DNA from: Candidatus Reconcilbacillus cellulovorans
GTDB taxonomy: Bacteria > Bacillota > Bacilli > Paenibacillales > Reconciliibacillaceae
Reading direction: 5' to 3'
Assembly: GCA_002507565.1 (NCBI GenBank)
Contig: MOXJ01000019.1
Coordinates: forward strand, 1 to 52,728
Length of the DNA stretch: 52,728 bases
Positions 18,008 through 26,884 of this stretch are shown piece after piece (the first letter of the stretch is position 1; every line of letters begins with the position of its first letter). Position numbers and translations under genes: made by a program. The notes beneath the pieces are model-generated. The model did no database searches and had not been told where the DNA came from. It saw only the letters and a program-made list of their open reading frames with translations.

Positions 18008-19413
18008 CCGGAACGCCCCCCTTTCGCCGCCGGCTGGTGGTGCGACGGTTCCGCTGCCGACTCGCGCGCCGAACGCTGCGGCGATGTTTCGCCGCCGGCG
18101 TGTGCCGTTGACGCTGCCGACGGACGGACTTCGCCGTCGGAACGCGCTGCCGTCGCAAGCTGCGGCTCCGTCCCGCCGGCAGGACGATCAGCCGGCGACA
18201 GCCGCGCTTCGCGCACTTTGGGCAGCCGACCGGCCCGGCGCAGCGACTCCGTCCGGTCGCGCCAGATCGGCGAACGGATCGCCCATTCCAGCACCGCTTC
18301 CGGGTCGTCGCAGAGCAGGTTGACGTGGCCCATCTTGCGATTGGGCAACGCATCGCGCTTGCCGTACAGATGCAACTTGGCCGTCGCGCCGCGCGGCAGG
18401 TCGCGTTCGGCTTCCGGCCACCACTCGAGCACCGACGCGACGTGCTGGCCGAGAATGTTGACCATGACGACCGGCGTCCAAAGCCGCGTCGGTCCGAGCG
18501 GCAAATCGCAGATCGCGCGCACGTGCTGCTCGAACTGCGACGTGGCGCACGCCTCCATGGTGTAATGGCCGGAGTTGTGCGGCCGCGGCGCCAGTTCGTT
18601 CACGTACAGTCGGCCGTCGGCCGTCACGAACATTTCGACCGCGAGCAAGCCGACGACGCCGAGCGATTCGGCGACGCGCACGGCGAGTTCCTCCGCATGC
18701 CGGCGTACCGCTTCGCCGATGCGCGCCGGCGCGATCGAAAGGTGGAGAATGTTGTCGACATGGACGTTTTCCGCAGGCGGAAACGCGCGAATCTCCCCGC
18801 GCGGGCTGCGCGCGACGATGACGGAAATTTCCCGTTCGAACGCCACCCACCGCTCCAGCACCAGTTCGTTCGTTCCGCCGCCGGACAGTTCGGCAAACGC
18901 GCGCTTCGCCTCATCCTCCGAGCGGACGACGCGCTGGCCTTTGCCATCGTATCCGCCCGTGCACGTTTTCAGCACGCATGGAAAGCCAAGCCGCCGCGCC
19001 GCGTCGAGCAATCCTTCGAGATCGCGGACTTCCGCATACGGCGCCACCGGGGCGCCAGCAGCCTCGACCGCGCGTTTTTCCCGAATCCGGTGCTGGGTGA
19101 TGCGCAAAAGTTCACTTCCTTGCGGCACGTACGCTTCGGACGCGAGCGCCCGTGCGACCTCGGCGGAGACGTTCTCGAACTCGTAGGTGACGACATCGGA
19201 ACGGGCGGCCAGCTGGCGCGCGGCCTCGACGTCGTCGAACGCCGCACGGATATGCATGTCGGCCACCTGCGCGCACGGCGCGTCTTCGGCCGGGTCGAGC
19301 ACGGCGAATCGATACCCCATATGCCGGCCGGCCAACGCCAGCATCCGGCCGAGCTGGCCGCCGCCCAGCACACCGATCGTCGCGCCGGGCAAGACGACGC
19401 GGTTCGACGTCAT
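18004..19413 (-). CDS. purK: N5-carboxyaminoimidazole ribonucleotide synthase with low-complexity C-terminal tail
   Basis: ATP-grasp enzyme that carboxylates AIR to N5-CAIR for PurE. Motifs: [16 protein letters not shown] at the N-terminus, [15 protein letters not shown] (ATP-grasp), [15 protein letters not shown] and MVNILG. The PurK core ends near residue 400; another 65 residues follow that are Ala/Ser/Arg/Gly-rich ([20 protein letters not shown], continuing to KGGRSG), not part of the family fold and probably disordered. The ATG at 19413 overlaps the purE stop. Confidence 0.95.
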   Translation of the reverse strand: MTSNRVVLPGATIGVLGGGQLGRMLALAGRHMGYRFAVLDPAEDAPCAQVADMHIRAAFDDVEAARQLAARSDVVTYEFENVSAEVARALASEAYVPQGSELLRITQHRIREKRAVEAAGAPVAPYAEVRDLEGLLDAARRLGFPCVLKTCTGGYDGKGQRVVRSEDEAKRAFAELSGGGTNELVLERWVAFEREISVIVARSPRGEIRAFPPAENVHVDNILHLSIAPARIGEAVRRHAEELAVRVAESLGVVGLLAVEMFVTADGRLYVNELAPRPHNSGHYTMEACATSQFEQHVRAICDLPLGPTRLWTPVVMVNILGQHVASVLEWWPEAERDLPRGATAKLHLYGKRDALPNRKMGHVNLLCDDPEAVLEWAIRSPIWRDRTESLRRAGRLPKVREARLSPADRPAGGTEPQLATAARSDGEVRPSAASTAHAGGETSPQRSARESAAEPSHHQPAAKGGRSG

Positions 19414-19901
19414 GCGAGATCACCCGACGCTTCCAGCACCTGGTCGCGCATCTCCGCGCGCCGCCGTTCGAGTTTGGTGCGGAGTTCCGGATCGGCGACC
19501 GCCAGAATTTGCGCCGCCAAAAGTCCCGCGTTCGTCGCGCCCGCCGCGCCGATCGCCACCGTCGCCACAGGCACGCCGCCCGGCATCTGGACGATCGACA
19601 GCAGCGAGTCGAGGCCGCCGAGCGCCGACGACTTGACCGGCACGCCGATGACCGGCAGCACCGTTTTCGCCGCCACCATACCGGGTAAATGCGCCGCGCC
19701 GCCCGCCCCGGCGATGATCACTTTCAGCCCGCGTTCGGCGGCCGTCGACGCGTATTCGAACATCCAATCCGGCGTCCGATGCGCGGAGACGACGCGCTTT
19801 TCGTACGGAACGCCGAGCTCGTCCAGCACGGCGCAGGCGTGTTTCATCGTTTCCCAGTCCGACTTGCTGCCCATGATGACCCCGACCTGTGGCGCAGGCA
19901 T
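19410..19901 (-). CDS. purE: N5-CAIR mutase (class I PurE)
   Basis: First gene of the operon; converts N5-CAIR to CAIR. 163 residues: [14 protein letters not shown] (phosphate loop), [15 protein letters not shown] (catalytic His) and [14 protein letters not shown] 19901 with GGGGAGG 7 nt upstream. It is class I (paired with PurK). Preceded by a 70-80 nt leader containing a strong hairpin and by a PurR-box-bearing promoter. Confidence 0.97.
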   Translation of the reverse strand: MPAPQVGVIMGSKSDWETMKHACAVLDELGVPYEKRVVSAHRTPDWMFEYASTAAERGLKVIIAGAGGAAHLPGMVAAKTVLPVIGVPVKSSALGGLDSLLSIVQMPGGVPVATVAIGAAGATNAGLLAAQILAVADPELRTKLERRRAEMRDQVLEASGDLA

Positions 19902-19925
19902 CCGACGACCTCCCCGATAAAACCC

Positions 19926-19951
19926 AAAAAGGCGGACGGAACCCGTCCGCC
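19926..19951 (-). terminator. Terminator-like hairpin in the purE leader (candidate attenuator)
   Basis: On the minus strand GGCGGACGG (from 19951) and CCGTCCGCC (to 19931) form a perfect 9-bp GC-rich stem with a 3-nt loop, followed at once by TTTTTGGGTTTT. It lies downstream of the only good promoter before purE and about 25 nt before the ATG, so operon transcription must pass it. No guanine-riboswitch aptamer fits in the leader (about 25 nt precede the stem). Confidence 0.7.
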
Positions 19952-19980
19952 CGCTTTCGCGATGTTTCGACTGCATTTTC

Positions 19981-20009
19981 AGTGTACCAGTTACCCGTCG
20001 GCCGGTCAA
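19981..20009 (-). promoter_or_regulatory. Sigma-A promoter of the purine operon
   Basis: Minus-strand TTGACC (20009-20004) and TACACT (19986-19981) separated by exactly 17 nt. The predicted start is near 19974, giving a 5' leader of about 73 nt to purE. It lies just after the PurR-box pair. Confidence 0.8.
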
Positions 20010-20023
20010 GGCGTCGGACGACG

Positions 20024-20069
20024 AAAAACCGAACATTTTACGGCCGATTCGGGAAAATAGTTCGTCTTT
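20024..20069. promoter_or_regulatory. PurR-box pair upstream of purE
   Basis: Plus-strand AAAAACCGAACATTTT (20024-20039) matches the Bacillus PurBox consensus AWWWCCGAACWWT. An inverted, weaker partner AATAGTTCGTCTTT (minus-strand AAAGACGAACTATT) lies at 20056-20069. The spacing of the CGAA cores (27 nt) is close to that in B. subtilis purE. PurR with low PRPP would repress here. The purR gene is not in the window. Confidence 0.75.
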
Positions 20070-20076
20070 ATCGCCC

Positions 20077-21480
20077 TCATTCGCCCAACCCGAGCCACAC
20101 GTACCGGAACACGATCAGCGCTGTAAATAACCAGAGAATCCAATGTACAGCAGCTTTCCTGTCTCGAACCAGCCACGCCCGCGCCGTCCCGAGCAGCGTA
20201 TACGCCACGATGCCGGCGCAAATTCCGTTGGCGATGCTGTACGTCAGCGGCATCAGCACGATCGTCAGAAACGCGGGAAACGCCTCGACGACGTCGTCCC
20301 ACTCGATCTCCCGCACCTGCGCCGCCATCAGCACACCGACCGCGATCAGCGCGGGCGCCGTCACCGCCGACGGCACGACGAGCGCAAGCGGCGCCAGCCA
20401 CAGCGCTGCGAGAAACAGCACGCCGGTCGTCACCGCCGTCAGCCCCGTTCGTCCGCCCGCCGCGATGCCGCTCGCGCTTTCGATATACGCGGTTACCGTG
20501 CTCGTCCCGAGCAGCGCACCCGCACTGACGCCCGCGGCGTCGACCAGCATCGCGCGGCCGACCGTCCGCTCGCCTTGTTTGCGGTCTTTCAACAGACCGG
20601 CGCGGTTCAGCGTCCCGACGAGCGTGCCGAACGAGTCGAACAGCTCGACGAACGTAAACAGCAAAATGATATCGATGAGCCCGACCGCAAGCGCTCCTTT
20701 CACGTCGAGCGCGCCGACGGCCAGCCGGTCGAAATCCGGCAGCCATCCTGCGCTACCTAGCGCCGAAAAATCGGTCACGCCCATCGGCACGCCGACCAGC
20801 GTCCCCACGGCGATGCCGATCAAGAGCGCCCCGCGCACCCGCAGTGCCATAAGCACGGCGATGACCGCCAGCGTGACGAGCGCCAGCTGCGCGTCGCGGC
20901 GATGGATAAAGTCGCCGAGCGCCGGCAAAAACGCATCGCCCGCGAGCACGCCTCCTTTCGCCGGGTCGACCGCGTGCCCCGGCGGCACGGAGATCGTCAT
21001 CAGACCGCTCATCTTCAGGCCGATCGTCGCGATGAACAGCCCGATGCCGACCGTAATCCCCGCGCGCAGCGACGGCGGCACCGCCGCGACCATCGTCTGC
21101 CGCACCCGGGTCACCGTCAAAAGCACGAACAACAGCCCGGACACAAAAACGGCTCCGAGCGCGATCTGCCACGTAATCGTTCCGCCCGAACCGAGCACGA
21201 CCGACATGAAATACGCATTCAACCCCATTCCCGGCGCCAGCGCGACCGGCACGTTGACGAACAGCCCCATCGCCAGCGAAACAACTCCGGCGGCGACGGC
21301 GGTCGCGAAAAACACCGCCTCGTCCGGCATGCCGGCGCCGTCTTCGCCGAGAAACCGAACGTTGACGAACAGAATGTACGCCATCGTGACGAACGTCGTG
21401 ACGCCGGCGATCAGCTCCGTCCGCACGTTCGTCCCGCGCCCGCGCAGATCGAACAGTCGTTCCAGCAACCCGCGGTTCAT
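20077..21480 (-). CDS. NCS2/AzgA-family purine (hypoxanthine/guanine or adenine) permease
   Basis: Proton-coupled nucleobase transporter of the AzgA-like (PbuG/PbuO) group, 467 residues with about 12-14 hydrophobic segments. Diagnostic stretches: [20 protein letters not shown] at the N-terminus, [15 protein letters not shown] (about 77-91), [17 protein letters not shown] and [20 protein letters not shown]. It lies between guaA and purE in the same orientation, fitting purine salvage. AAAAGGGG precedes the ATG. I see no strong promoter in the 80 bp after the guaA terminator, so it may be expressed by read-through. Exact base preference cannot be told. Confidence 0.88.
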   Translation of the reverse strand: MNRGLLERLFDLRGRGTNVRTELIAGVTTFVTMAYILFVNVRFLGEDGAGMPDEAVFFATAVAAGVVSLAMGLFVNVPVALAPGMGLNAYFMSVVLGSGGTITWQIALGAVFVSGLLFVLLTVTRVRQTMVAAVPPSLRAGITVGIGLFIATIGLKMSGLMTISVPPGHAVDPAKGGVLAGDAFLPALGDFIHRRDAQLALVTLAVIAVLMALRVRGALLIGIAVGTLVGVPMGVTDFSALGSAGWLPDFDRLAVGALDVKGALAVGLIDIILLFTFVELFDSFGTLVGTLNRAGLLKDRKQGERTVGRAMLVDAAGVSAGALLGTSTVTAYIESASGIAAGGRTGLTAVTTGVLFLAALWLAPLALVVPSAVTAPALIAVGVLMAAQVREIEWDDVVEAFPAFLTIVLMPLTYSIANGICAGIVAYTLLGTARAWLVRDRKAAVHWILWLFTALIVFRYVWLGLGE

Positions 21481-21521
21481 GGCCGTTTTCCCCTTTTTCT
21501 TTTCGGAAATTCAAAAATTAC

Positions 21522-21556
21522 AAAAACGGGATCGTCGGATCCTGCGCTCCGATCCC
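21522..21556 (-). terminator. Intrinsic terminator after guaA
   Basis: Minus-strand GGGATCG (21556-21550) pairs with CGATCCC (21534-21528), with further pairing possible in the loop, followed by TTTTTG and TTTTTG runs. Located 5 nt after the guaA stop and 48 nt before the permease start, so it may partly separate the two genes. Confidence 0.65.
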
Positions 21557-21560
21557 TGTT

Positions 21561-23099
21561 TTACTCCCACTCGATCGTCGCCGGCGGCTTCGACGTGATG
21601 TCGAACACGACGCGATTGACGCCGTTGACTTCGTTGACGATTCGATTCGAGATGCGCTCCAGCACGTCGTACGGGATGCGCGCCCAGTCCGCCGTCATGC
21701 CGTCGACCGACGTCACCGCCCGCACCGCGACCGTGTGCGCGTACGTTCGCCCGTCGCCCATTACACCGACACTCCTTAAATTTAGAAGAACAGTGAAATA
21801 TTGCCAAATCTCCCGGTCGAGACCCGCCTTCGCGATTTCCTCGCGTAAAATCGCGTCTGATTCGCGCACGATGACGAGCTTGTCCTCCGTCACCTCGCCG
21901 AGCACGCGGATCGCCAGCCCCGGCCCCGGAAACGGCTGCCGCCAGACGATGTCGCGCGGCAGGCCGAGCCGCTCGCCGACCCGGCGCACCTCGTCCTTGA
22001 ACAAAGATCTGAGCGGCTCGATCAGCCGGAATTTCATCGAAGCCGGCAGACCGCCGACATTGTGGTGCGACTTGATCGTCTGCGCCGTCTCCGTCCCGCT
22101 TTCGATCACGTCGGTATACAGCGTCCCCTGCGCGAGAAACGCGAAATCCGCGAATTTCGCCGATTCTTCCTGGAAAACGTAGATGAATTCATTGCCGATG
22201 ATCTTGCGCTTTTCCTCCGGGTCGGTCACGCCCTTCAGCCGGGCGAGAAACCGTTCGCGCGCGTCGATCCGGACGACGTTCATCGCGAACTTGCCAGCAA
22301 ACGTTTCCATGACGGCGTCCGCTTCGCCTTTGCGAAGCAGGCCGTGGTCGATGAACATGCACGTCAGCCGGTCGCCGATCGCCCGGTGAACAAGCGCCGC
22401 CGTCACCGCCGAATCGACGCCTCCGCTCAATGCGCACAGGACCCGCTCGTCCCCGACCGTGCTCCGGATATCGGCGACGGCGTCCTCGATGAACGTCTCC
22501 GCCGTCCAGCCGCCCCCGCACCCGCACACGTCGAACAAAAACCGACGCAGCATGTCGTCGCCGTGCGTCGTATGCCGCACTTCCGGATGAAACTGGACGC
22601 CGTACAGTCGTTTTTCGGCATGGCTCATCGCCGCAACCGGAGCATGCTCCGTCCGCGCGTCGACCACAAACCCCGGCGGCAGTTCGGCGACGCGATCGCC
22701 GTGGCTCATCCAGACGACCTGCCGGCCCGGCAACCCTTTCGCCAATGCGCAATGATCGGCGAATTCGACTTCCGCCCGTCCGTATTCCCGCTTGTCCGCC
22801 GGCTCGACGCGACCGCCCAATTCGTGCGCCATCAGCTGCATGCCGTAGCAAATGCCGAGAATCGGCACGCCGAGCTCGAACACGCGCGGGTCGGGTTTCG
22901 GCGCGCGCGGATCGTAGACGCTCGCCGGACCACCGGAAAAGACGATGCCTTTCGGCGCCCGCTCGCGAAGCTTGTCCGCCGACACATGGTACGGCAAAAG
23001 CTCGCTGTAGACGCCGAGATCGCGTATGCGGCGCGCGATCAGCTGGTTGTACTGTCCGCCGAAATCGAGCACCGCGATCATCTCGACCGGTTTCGACAT
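21561..23099 (-). CDS. guaA: GMP synthase (glutamine-hydrolysing)
   Basis: Converts XMP to GMP. 512 residues, normal length. The glutaminase domain has GICYGMQLM (nucleophile Cys84) and GVQFHPEV; the ATP-pyrophosphatase domain has [10 protein letters not shown]; the C-terminal dimerisation domain ends with [14 protein letters not shown] chose the ATG at 23099 with GGAGGG 5 nt upstream; the open frame extends further but has no GuaA homology there. It has its own strong promoter. Clustered with permease and pur operon in the same direction. Confidence 0.97.
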   Translation of the reverse strand: MSKPVEMIAVLDFGGQYNQLIARRIRDLGVYSELLPYHVSADKLRERAPKGIVFSGGPASVYDPRAPKPDPRVFELGVPILGICYGMQLMAHELGGRVEPADKREYGRAEVEFADHCALAKGLPGRQVVWMSHGDRVAELPPGFVVDARTEHAPVAAMSHAEKRLYGVQFHPEVRHTTHGDDMLRRFLFDVCGCGGGWTAETFIEDAVADIRSTVGDERVLCALSGGVDSAVTAALVHRAIGDRLTCMFIDHGLLRKGEADAVMETFAGKFAMNVVRIDARERFLARLKGVTDPEEKRKIIGNEFIYVFQEESAKFADFAFLAQGTLYTDVIESGTETAQTIKSHHNVGGLPASMKFRLIEPLRSLFKDEVRRVGERLGLPRDIVWRQPFPGPGLAIRVLGEVTEDKLVIVRESDAILREEIAKAGLDREIWQYFTVLLNLRSVGVMGDGRTYAHTVAVRAVTSVDGMTADWARIPYDVLERISNRIVNEVNGVNRVVFDITSKPPATIEWE

Positions 23100-23144
23100 G
23101 GGACCCTCCGTGTTCCGACAAAATTCCGAAAGAATTATATCCGA

Positions 23145-23173
23145 ATCATATCGGAGCGCGCTCGGGGCGTCAA
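23145..23173 (-). promoter_or_regulatory. Sigma-A promoter of guaA
   Basis: Minus-strand TTGACG (23173-23168) and TATGAT (23150-23145) with 17-nt spacing. The -35 ends 1 nt before the ATG of the divergent AraC-type gene, so the two are almost superposed. No PurR box is evident near it. Confidence 0.8.
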
Positions 23174-23174
23174 G

Positions 23175-23633
23175 ATGACTACGCAAGCAAGGAAAACGGC
23201 ACTCGTGTTCTTTCTCGATCAAGAAACGGCACAGGCCGTTCAGGACGAAATATGGGAGTTCGTGACGACCTTCATCCGCTCTCCCGAGTTCCGTCCCGTT
23301 CCATGCCCGTTAACGGATCCCTACCTGCAAAAGGCATTGGAATATCTTCACCATCATTATCATGAAAAAGTTTCAATAGATACACTCTGCTCCATCGCTC
23401 GACGAAGCAAATTCCATTTCATCCGATCCTTCCGACAACGGACCGGCTTTTCCCCGCACCAGTATCTTTTGCACCTGCGTGTGCACCATGCGAAACAACT
23501 TTTGAAGCAAAAACACAAAAGCATCGAAGAAATAAGCGAACATCTGGGATTTTCTTGTCCGAGCCATTTTCATCGCACTTTTTTGAAAACGGTGGGGATG
23601 ACTCCTGGCGTTTATCGGTCCCAACATACCTGA
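23175..23633 (+). CDS. AraC-type HTH protein lacking a sensor domain (possibly truncated)
   Basis: 152 residues. Residues 47-150 are a complete AraC/XylS DNA-binding domain: [40 protein letters not shown], then the second HTH with [19 protein letters not shown] and MTPGVYR. The first 45 residues ([18 protein letters not shown]...) are too short for a ligand domain. The ATG used has no good ribosome site and sits on the guaA promoter, so the gene may be a 5'-truncated remnant, or a stand-alone HTH regulator. GC is lower than neighbours. Convergent with the methyltransferase gene, 14 bp apart. Confidence 0.6.
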   Translation: MTTQARKTALVFFLDQETAQAVQDEIWEFVTTFIRSPEFRPVPCPLTDPYLQKALEYLHHHYHEKVSIDTLCSIARRSKFHFIRSFRQRTGFSPHQYLLHLRVHHAKQLLKQKHKSIEEISEHLGFSCPSHFHRTFLKTVGMTPGVYRSQHT

Positions 23634-23647
23634 TTTCTTTGCGGGTT

Positions 23648-24451
23648 TTATATACGGACCCCTTCCACCGCCAACAGATACATGACCTGTTCCTCCGCCT
23701 CCTCCCTTGCCCACTCCCGATATTCCGCTTCCGCCCGACTCCGCTCTTCTTCCGTCAAATACCCGTCCGCCACCATCTGATGTCCCCGGCTGGCCGCAAC
23801 CTCGGCCCATATACTTACGCCCGCCTCAAATCCGGGATCGCCCCTCGCGACCCGTTCGGACTGATCCGTCACCGCAATATCGACCAGCCCGCACATGCGA
23901 AACAACTCCTCCAGATGGTCGGCGACGGCGTTATTCATTCCGGCGTCCGCGCGCCATTTCAAAAATTGCCGGTAAAAATATTGCATGCTTTCCGGCGGAG
24001 AAGGCCGCCACCGGATTTTTTCGTGGTTATAGTCCAACACCAACACTTTGCCGCCTTTTTTCGCCGCCAGCTTCATCTGGAGCAGAGCGAGCAGCGGATC
24101 GGACAGCCATTGAAGAACGCGAGACGCGCTCACGACGTCGAAACCGTCGCGATAAGGAAGCAAATAAATGTCAGCCGTTTCGAACGACAGTCCCGGGGTA
24201 TGGCCGTAGCGTCGCCGCGCCTCTTCGATCAGCCTCGGGTTGTTGTCGACACCGACCACTCGGCCGTCCGGGCCGACCCGCTCGGCGATACCCTGCGTAA
24301 TCGCCCCGCTGCCGCAACCCGCGTCCAGCACATGCATGCCCGGCCTTAGCAATTCGGCCAACCGCCGATTGGACGCCTGAAGCGTTCTTTGATTGAGAAT
24401 CGTATTCGTACTTTCCGGCATCTGGGCCCGTTTCCTCGATAACGAATCCAC
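23648..24451 (-). CDS. Class I SAM-dependent methyltransferase (unknown substrate)
   Basis: 267 residues. Motif I is HVLDAGCGSGAITQGIA (about 40-56), motif II VVGVDNNPRLIEEAR, then ADIYLLPYRDGFDVVSASRV, all typical of the Methyltransf_11/25 superfamily. The C-terminal half is helical and acidic (EEERSRAEAEYREWAREEAE) and does not point to a substrate. GTG start at 24451 with AAGGAGGG about 7 nt upstream. Divergent from the response regulator gene, sharing a 158-bp region with it; the link is positional only. Confidence 0.8.
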   Translation of the reverse strand: MDSLSRKRAQMPESTNTILNQRTLQASNRRLAELLRPGMHVLDAGCGSGAITQGIAERVGPDGRVVGVDNNPRLIEEARRRYGHTPGLSFETADIYLLPYRDGFDVVSASRVLQWLSDPLLALLQMKLAAKKGGKVLVLDYNHEKIRWRPSPPESMQYFYRQFLKWRADAGMNNAVADHLEELFRMCGLVDIAVTDQSERVARGDPGFEAGVSIWAEVAASRGHQMVADGYLTEEERSRAEAEYREWAREEAEEQVMYLLAVEGVRI

Positions 24452-24542
24452 GGCGATCCCTCCTTATGTTCCGAAAGTGTACTACGATTTTAACGCGAAC
24501 GTTTTCCAAAGGGAATTGTGAAAGTTGCTTTTTTCCGCGCAA

Positions 24543-24571
24543 TTTTCGCCAGTGTCCGCCTGCGCTATAAT
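24543..24571 (+). promoter_or_regulatory. Probable promoter of the BceRS-like operon
   Basis: TATAAT at 24566-24571, with TTTTCG at 24543-24548 as a poor -35 at 17-nt spacing, 38 nt before the response-regulator start. Only the -10 is convincing. Confidence 0.4.
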
Positions 24572-24609
24572 GAATACCGGACGACGCCGTTTCCGGGAGG
24601 ACCTCAGCC

Positions 24610-25323
24610 GTGTATCGCATTTGGATCGTCGAAGACGAACCGAAAATCGCCGGCGCGATCGCCGCCCATCTCGAAAAATACGGATACGAACCGCACATCG
24701 CCCGCGATTTCCGGAACCTCAAGCGCGAGCTGGCCGACGTCCGGCCGCACGTCGTGCTGCTCGACATCCGTCTTCCGTTTTACGACGGTTATTACTGGTG
24801 CAGGCAGTTCCGAACCGAGACGAACGCGCCGATCATTTTCATCTCCGCGCGTTCCGGCGAGACGGACCAGGTGATGGCGCTCGACAACGGCGGCGACGAC
24901 TACCTCGTCAAGCCGTTTTCGCTCGACGTCATGCTCGCCAAGGTGAAAAGCCAGATCCGGCGCGCTTACGGTTCCTACTCGCCCGCCGCGGCGCCGCCGG
25001 ACATACTGGTGGTCGCCGGGCTGTCGCTCGACCGCAACCGGTTCGACGTCTCGTTCCGCGACCGGTCCGTTCGTCTGAGCAAGACGGAGTTTCTGCTTCT
25101 GGAAGAGCTCGCCCGCAACGCCGGCAAACCAATCGACCGCGTCGCTCTGCTGGAGCGCATCTGGGACGATGCGGCCTCCGTCGACGACAACACGCTGACC
25201 GTCAATATCGCGCGTATACGCCGTAAACTGGAACAGCTCGGCGCCCCCCACGCGCTGGAGACCGTCCGCGGTTTCGGCTACCGGCTGGCGATTCCTGCGG
25301 ATGCGGAGGCGGGCGTGCCGTGA
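24610..25323 (+). CDS. OmpR-family response regulator, BceR-like
   Basis: 237 residues. Receiver domain 1-118 with acidic pocket VEDE (8-11), phospho-acceptor Asp52 in VLLDIRLPFYDGYYW, and Lys in YLVKPFS. Trans_reg_C winged helix at about 140-228 (LSKTEFLLLEELARNAGKPI, VNIARIRRKLEQLG, VRGFGYRL). The LPFYDGYYWC signature is typical of BceR/GraR regulators that answer to antimicrobial-peptide ABC transporters. GTG start with GGGAGGA upstream; it overlaps the kinase gene by 4 nt. Likely target: the bceA-like promoter 1.6 kb downstream. Confidence 0.9.
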   Translation: MYRIWIVEDEPKIAGAIAAHLEKYGYEPHIARDFRNLKRELADVRPHVVLLDIRLPFYDGYYWCRQFRTETNAPIIFISARSGETDQVMALDNGGDDYLVKPFSLDVMLAKVKSQIRRAYGSYSPAAAPPDILVVAGLSLDRNRFDVSFRDRSVRLSKTEFLLLEELARNAGKPIDRVALLERIWDDAASVDDNTLTVNIARIRRKLEQLGAPHALETVRGFGYRLAIPADAEAGVP

Positions 25324-26384
25324 GCAAACGGCGTTTCCTGCAAAGCCGGCTGCCGGTCCTCGCCGCATTCGCCGCCGCGGCCGTCTCGTCTGCGCTCTAT
25401 TTGACGTGGCGCGGCGTCGGGCGTGCGGACGTCGTCTACGTCTGCGCCCTGATCGGTTTTTTCGCCGCCACCTGCCTGGCCGCCGATTATTTTCGCCATC
25501 TCCCCTTGTACCGGGAATTCCGCTTCCGAACCGGCGCCCTCGACGACGCACTGCGCGTGCGCAGCCCCGTCACCGCCGAAGAGGCGGAACTGGTCCGCCG
25601 ATTGCACGACGCGCACAGGGCTTTTTTCACGGAGCTGGCGGAAACGCGCCGCGGCCACGAACGCCACCTCGAATACGTGCAGCTGTGGGTGCATCAGATG
25701 AAAACGCCGCTGTCGGTCATCTCGCTGTCGCTCGAACAGACGCCCGACTGGTCGCGTCCGGAGGAAGCGGCCGCCTGGCTGGACAGCCTGCGCGAAGAAA
25801 CCGAACGGCTGGCCGACGGCCTCGACGCGATGCTGCACGCCGCGCGACTCGGCCGGCCGGAGACCGATCTGGCCGTCCGCCGCACCGATCTCGTCGCCCT
25901 CGCCCGCGCGTGTATCGCCGAGCGCAAGACGGCGTTCATCCGCTCCGGCGTCGCGCCGCGCCTGGAAGCGGACGCCCCGCGCATCGAGGCGGAAACCGAC
26001 CCGAAATGGATCAGATTTGTTCTGCATCAGCTTCTGTCCAATGCGATCAAATATTCCGCTCTTGCCGGCCGGACGCGCCCGGTCGTCCGCGTCGCCGTCG
26101 CCCGCGAGCCGTCCGGCGCCCGCCTGACGGTCGCGGACGAAGGCATCGGCATTCCGCCGGAAGATGTGCCGCGCGTGTTCGAACCGTTTTTTACCGGAGA
26201 AAACGGCCGAAAAACCCGCGAAGCGACCGGCATGGGGCTTTATTTGGCCAAACAGGTGCTCGACCGGCTCGGCCATCGCATCGAACTCGTTTCCCGGCCC
26301 GGCGAGGGCACGACGGTGACCGTCCGCTTCGAAACGCGGTCGATCGCCGCCACCGACGACATCTGTCGCAACATCGGTATTTAA
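25320..26384 (+). CDS. Intramembrane-sensing histidine kinase, BceS-like
   Basis: 354 residues with two N-terminal transmembrane helices (about 11-30 and 38-56) and almost no extracellular loop, the hallmark of intramembrane-sensing kinases that rely on a BceAB transporter for input. The H box is YVQLWVHQMKTPLSVI (His125), the ATPase domain has FVLHQLLSNAIKYS (N box), DEGIGIPPEDVPRVFEPFFT (G1/F box) and GMGLYLAKQ (G2). GTG start overlapping the regulator gene (GTGA-type). Downstream lies a minus-strand pseudogene, which separates it from its presumed transporter genes. Confidence 0.9.
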   Translation: MSKRRFLQSRLPVLAAFAAAAVSSALYLTWRGVGRADVVYVCALIGFFAATCLAADYFRHLPLYREFRFRTGALDDALRVRSPVTAEEAELVRRLHDAHRAFFTELAETRRGHERHLEYVQLWVHQMKTPLSVISLSLEQTPDWSRPEEAAAWLDSLREETERLADGLDAMLHAARLGRPETDLAVRRTDLVALARACIAERKTAFIRSGVAPRLEADAPRIEAETDPKWIRFVLHQLLSNAIKYSALAGRTRPVVRVAVAREPSGARLTVADEGIGIPPEDVPRVFEPFFTGENGRKTREATGMGLYLAKQVLDRLGHRIELVSRPGEGTTVTVRFETRSIAATDDICRNIGI

Positions 26385-26419
26385 ACGGGCGGATTCACCA
26401 CCTAAAAGCAAAAATTTAA

Positions 26420-26463
26420 AGGCTGAAGCTGCCGTTCGATCTTGAAACGGGAAGCTCCAGCCC
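26420..26463 (-). terminator. Terminator of the repeat-protein pseudogene (paralogous to the one at 30565)
   Basis: An imperfect stem of about 16 bp (minus-strand GGCTGGAGCTTCCCGTTT against AACGGCAGCTTCAGCC) followed by TTTAAATTTTTG. It is clearly related in sequence to the terminator after the intact copy, and a related GNATTCACCAC sequence follows both, so the duplicated unit included terminator and beyond. Confidence 0.65.
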
Positions 26464-26832
26464 TTTCCGGACCGCATCATGATCTCGAGGCTAGAGCCCG
26501 CCGCCTCCAGGACGTTTTCCACCACTTCACCGATCGTCGGCGACGGCGAACCTCCCGTCGGGCCGGCCTGGCGCGTGACGGCGCCGAGCGTTTTGCCGCT
26601 AGAACGGTGCGGACAACCGCAGGCAATGGCCTGATTCAGAACATATCCGGAATAGCGGAGACCATCGTTGGATGGAGACGACTGGCCGTCGGCTGGAATC
26701 GACCGCCGTCTGCGACGCCGCCGTAACTGAAGAGAGTTGCGGTTCCGTATCGCCAAACGCCAACGAGGGAATCCCGGCCAAAAGGATGGAAAACGCCGAT
26801 ACCCATGCGGCGACCCGAACCTTCCGAGCCGT
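26464..26832 (-). pseudogene. Degenerate copy of the secreted RYTGYVLNQAIA-repeat protein
   Basis: Compared with the intact paralog at 30616-31191, the same signal peptide is readable (ARKVRVAAWVSAFSILLAGI, then PSLAFGDTE) behind a perfect AAGGAGGTC, but the start ATG is ACG (26832-26830). One extra base near 26690-26705 shifts the frame before the repeat region; in the new frame it reads DGLRYSGYVLNQAIACGCP, then SGKTLGAVTRQAG and GEVVENVLEAA. One of the two repeat units is missing: the first half resembles repeat 1 and the second half repeat 2, as if recombined within the repeat. The normal C-terminus is also lost. Conclusion: a non-functional relic unless start-codon and frameshift tricks are used. 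It sits between the BceS-like and BceA-like genes, in opposite orientation. Confidence 0.8.
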
Positions 26833-26857
26833 CCCAAGCGAGACCTCCTTGCAGAAA

Positions 26858-26884
26858 TGTAAGAAATCCCGGACGCTCTGTAAG
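26858..26884 (+). promoter_or_regulatory. TGTAAG direct repeats upstream of the bceA-like gene
   Basis: TGTAAG occurs at 26858-26863 and again at 26879-26884, 21 bp apart (two helical turns), 60-85 bp before the transporter ATG. OmpR-family regulators often bind direct repeats upstream of the -35, so this is a candidate operator. The promoter itself is not clear. Six-base repeats can arise by chance. Confidence 0.3.

Noticed and set aside
19902-19980. Guanine/purine riboswitch before purE
   Set aside because: Leader from the predicted start to the hairpin is about 25 nt, and no conserved aptamer core (TATAATC..., GACTATG-like) is visible.
21889-22182. Parts of long plus-strand frames opposite guaA
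   Set aside because: Antisense to conserved GuaA sequence; no ribosome site.
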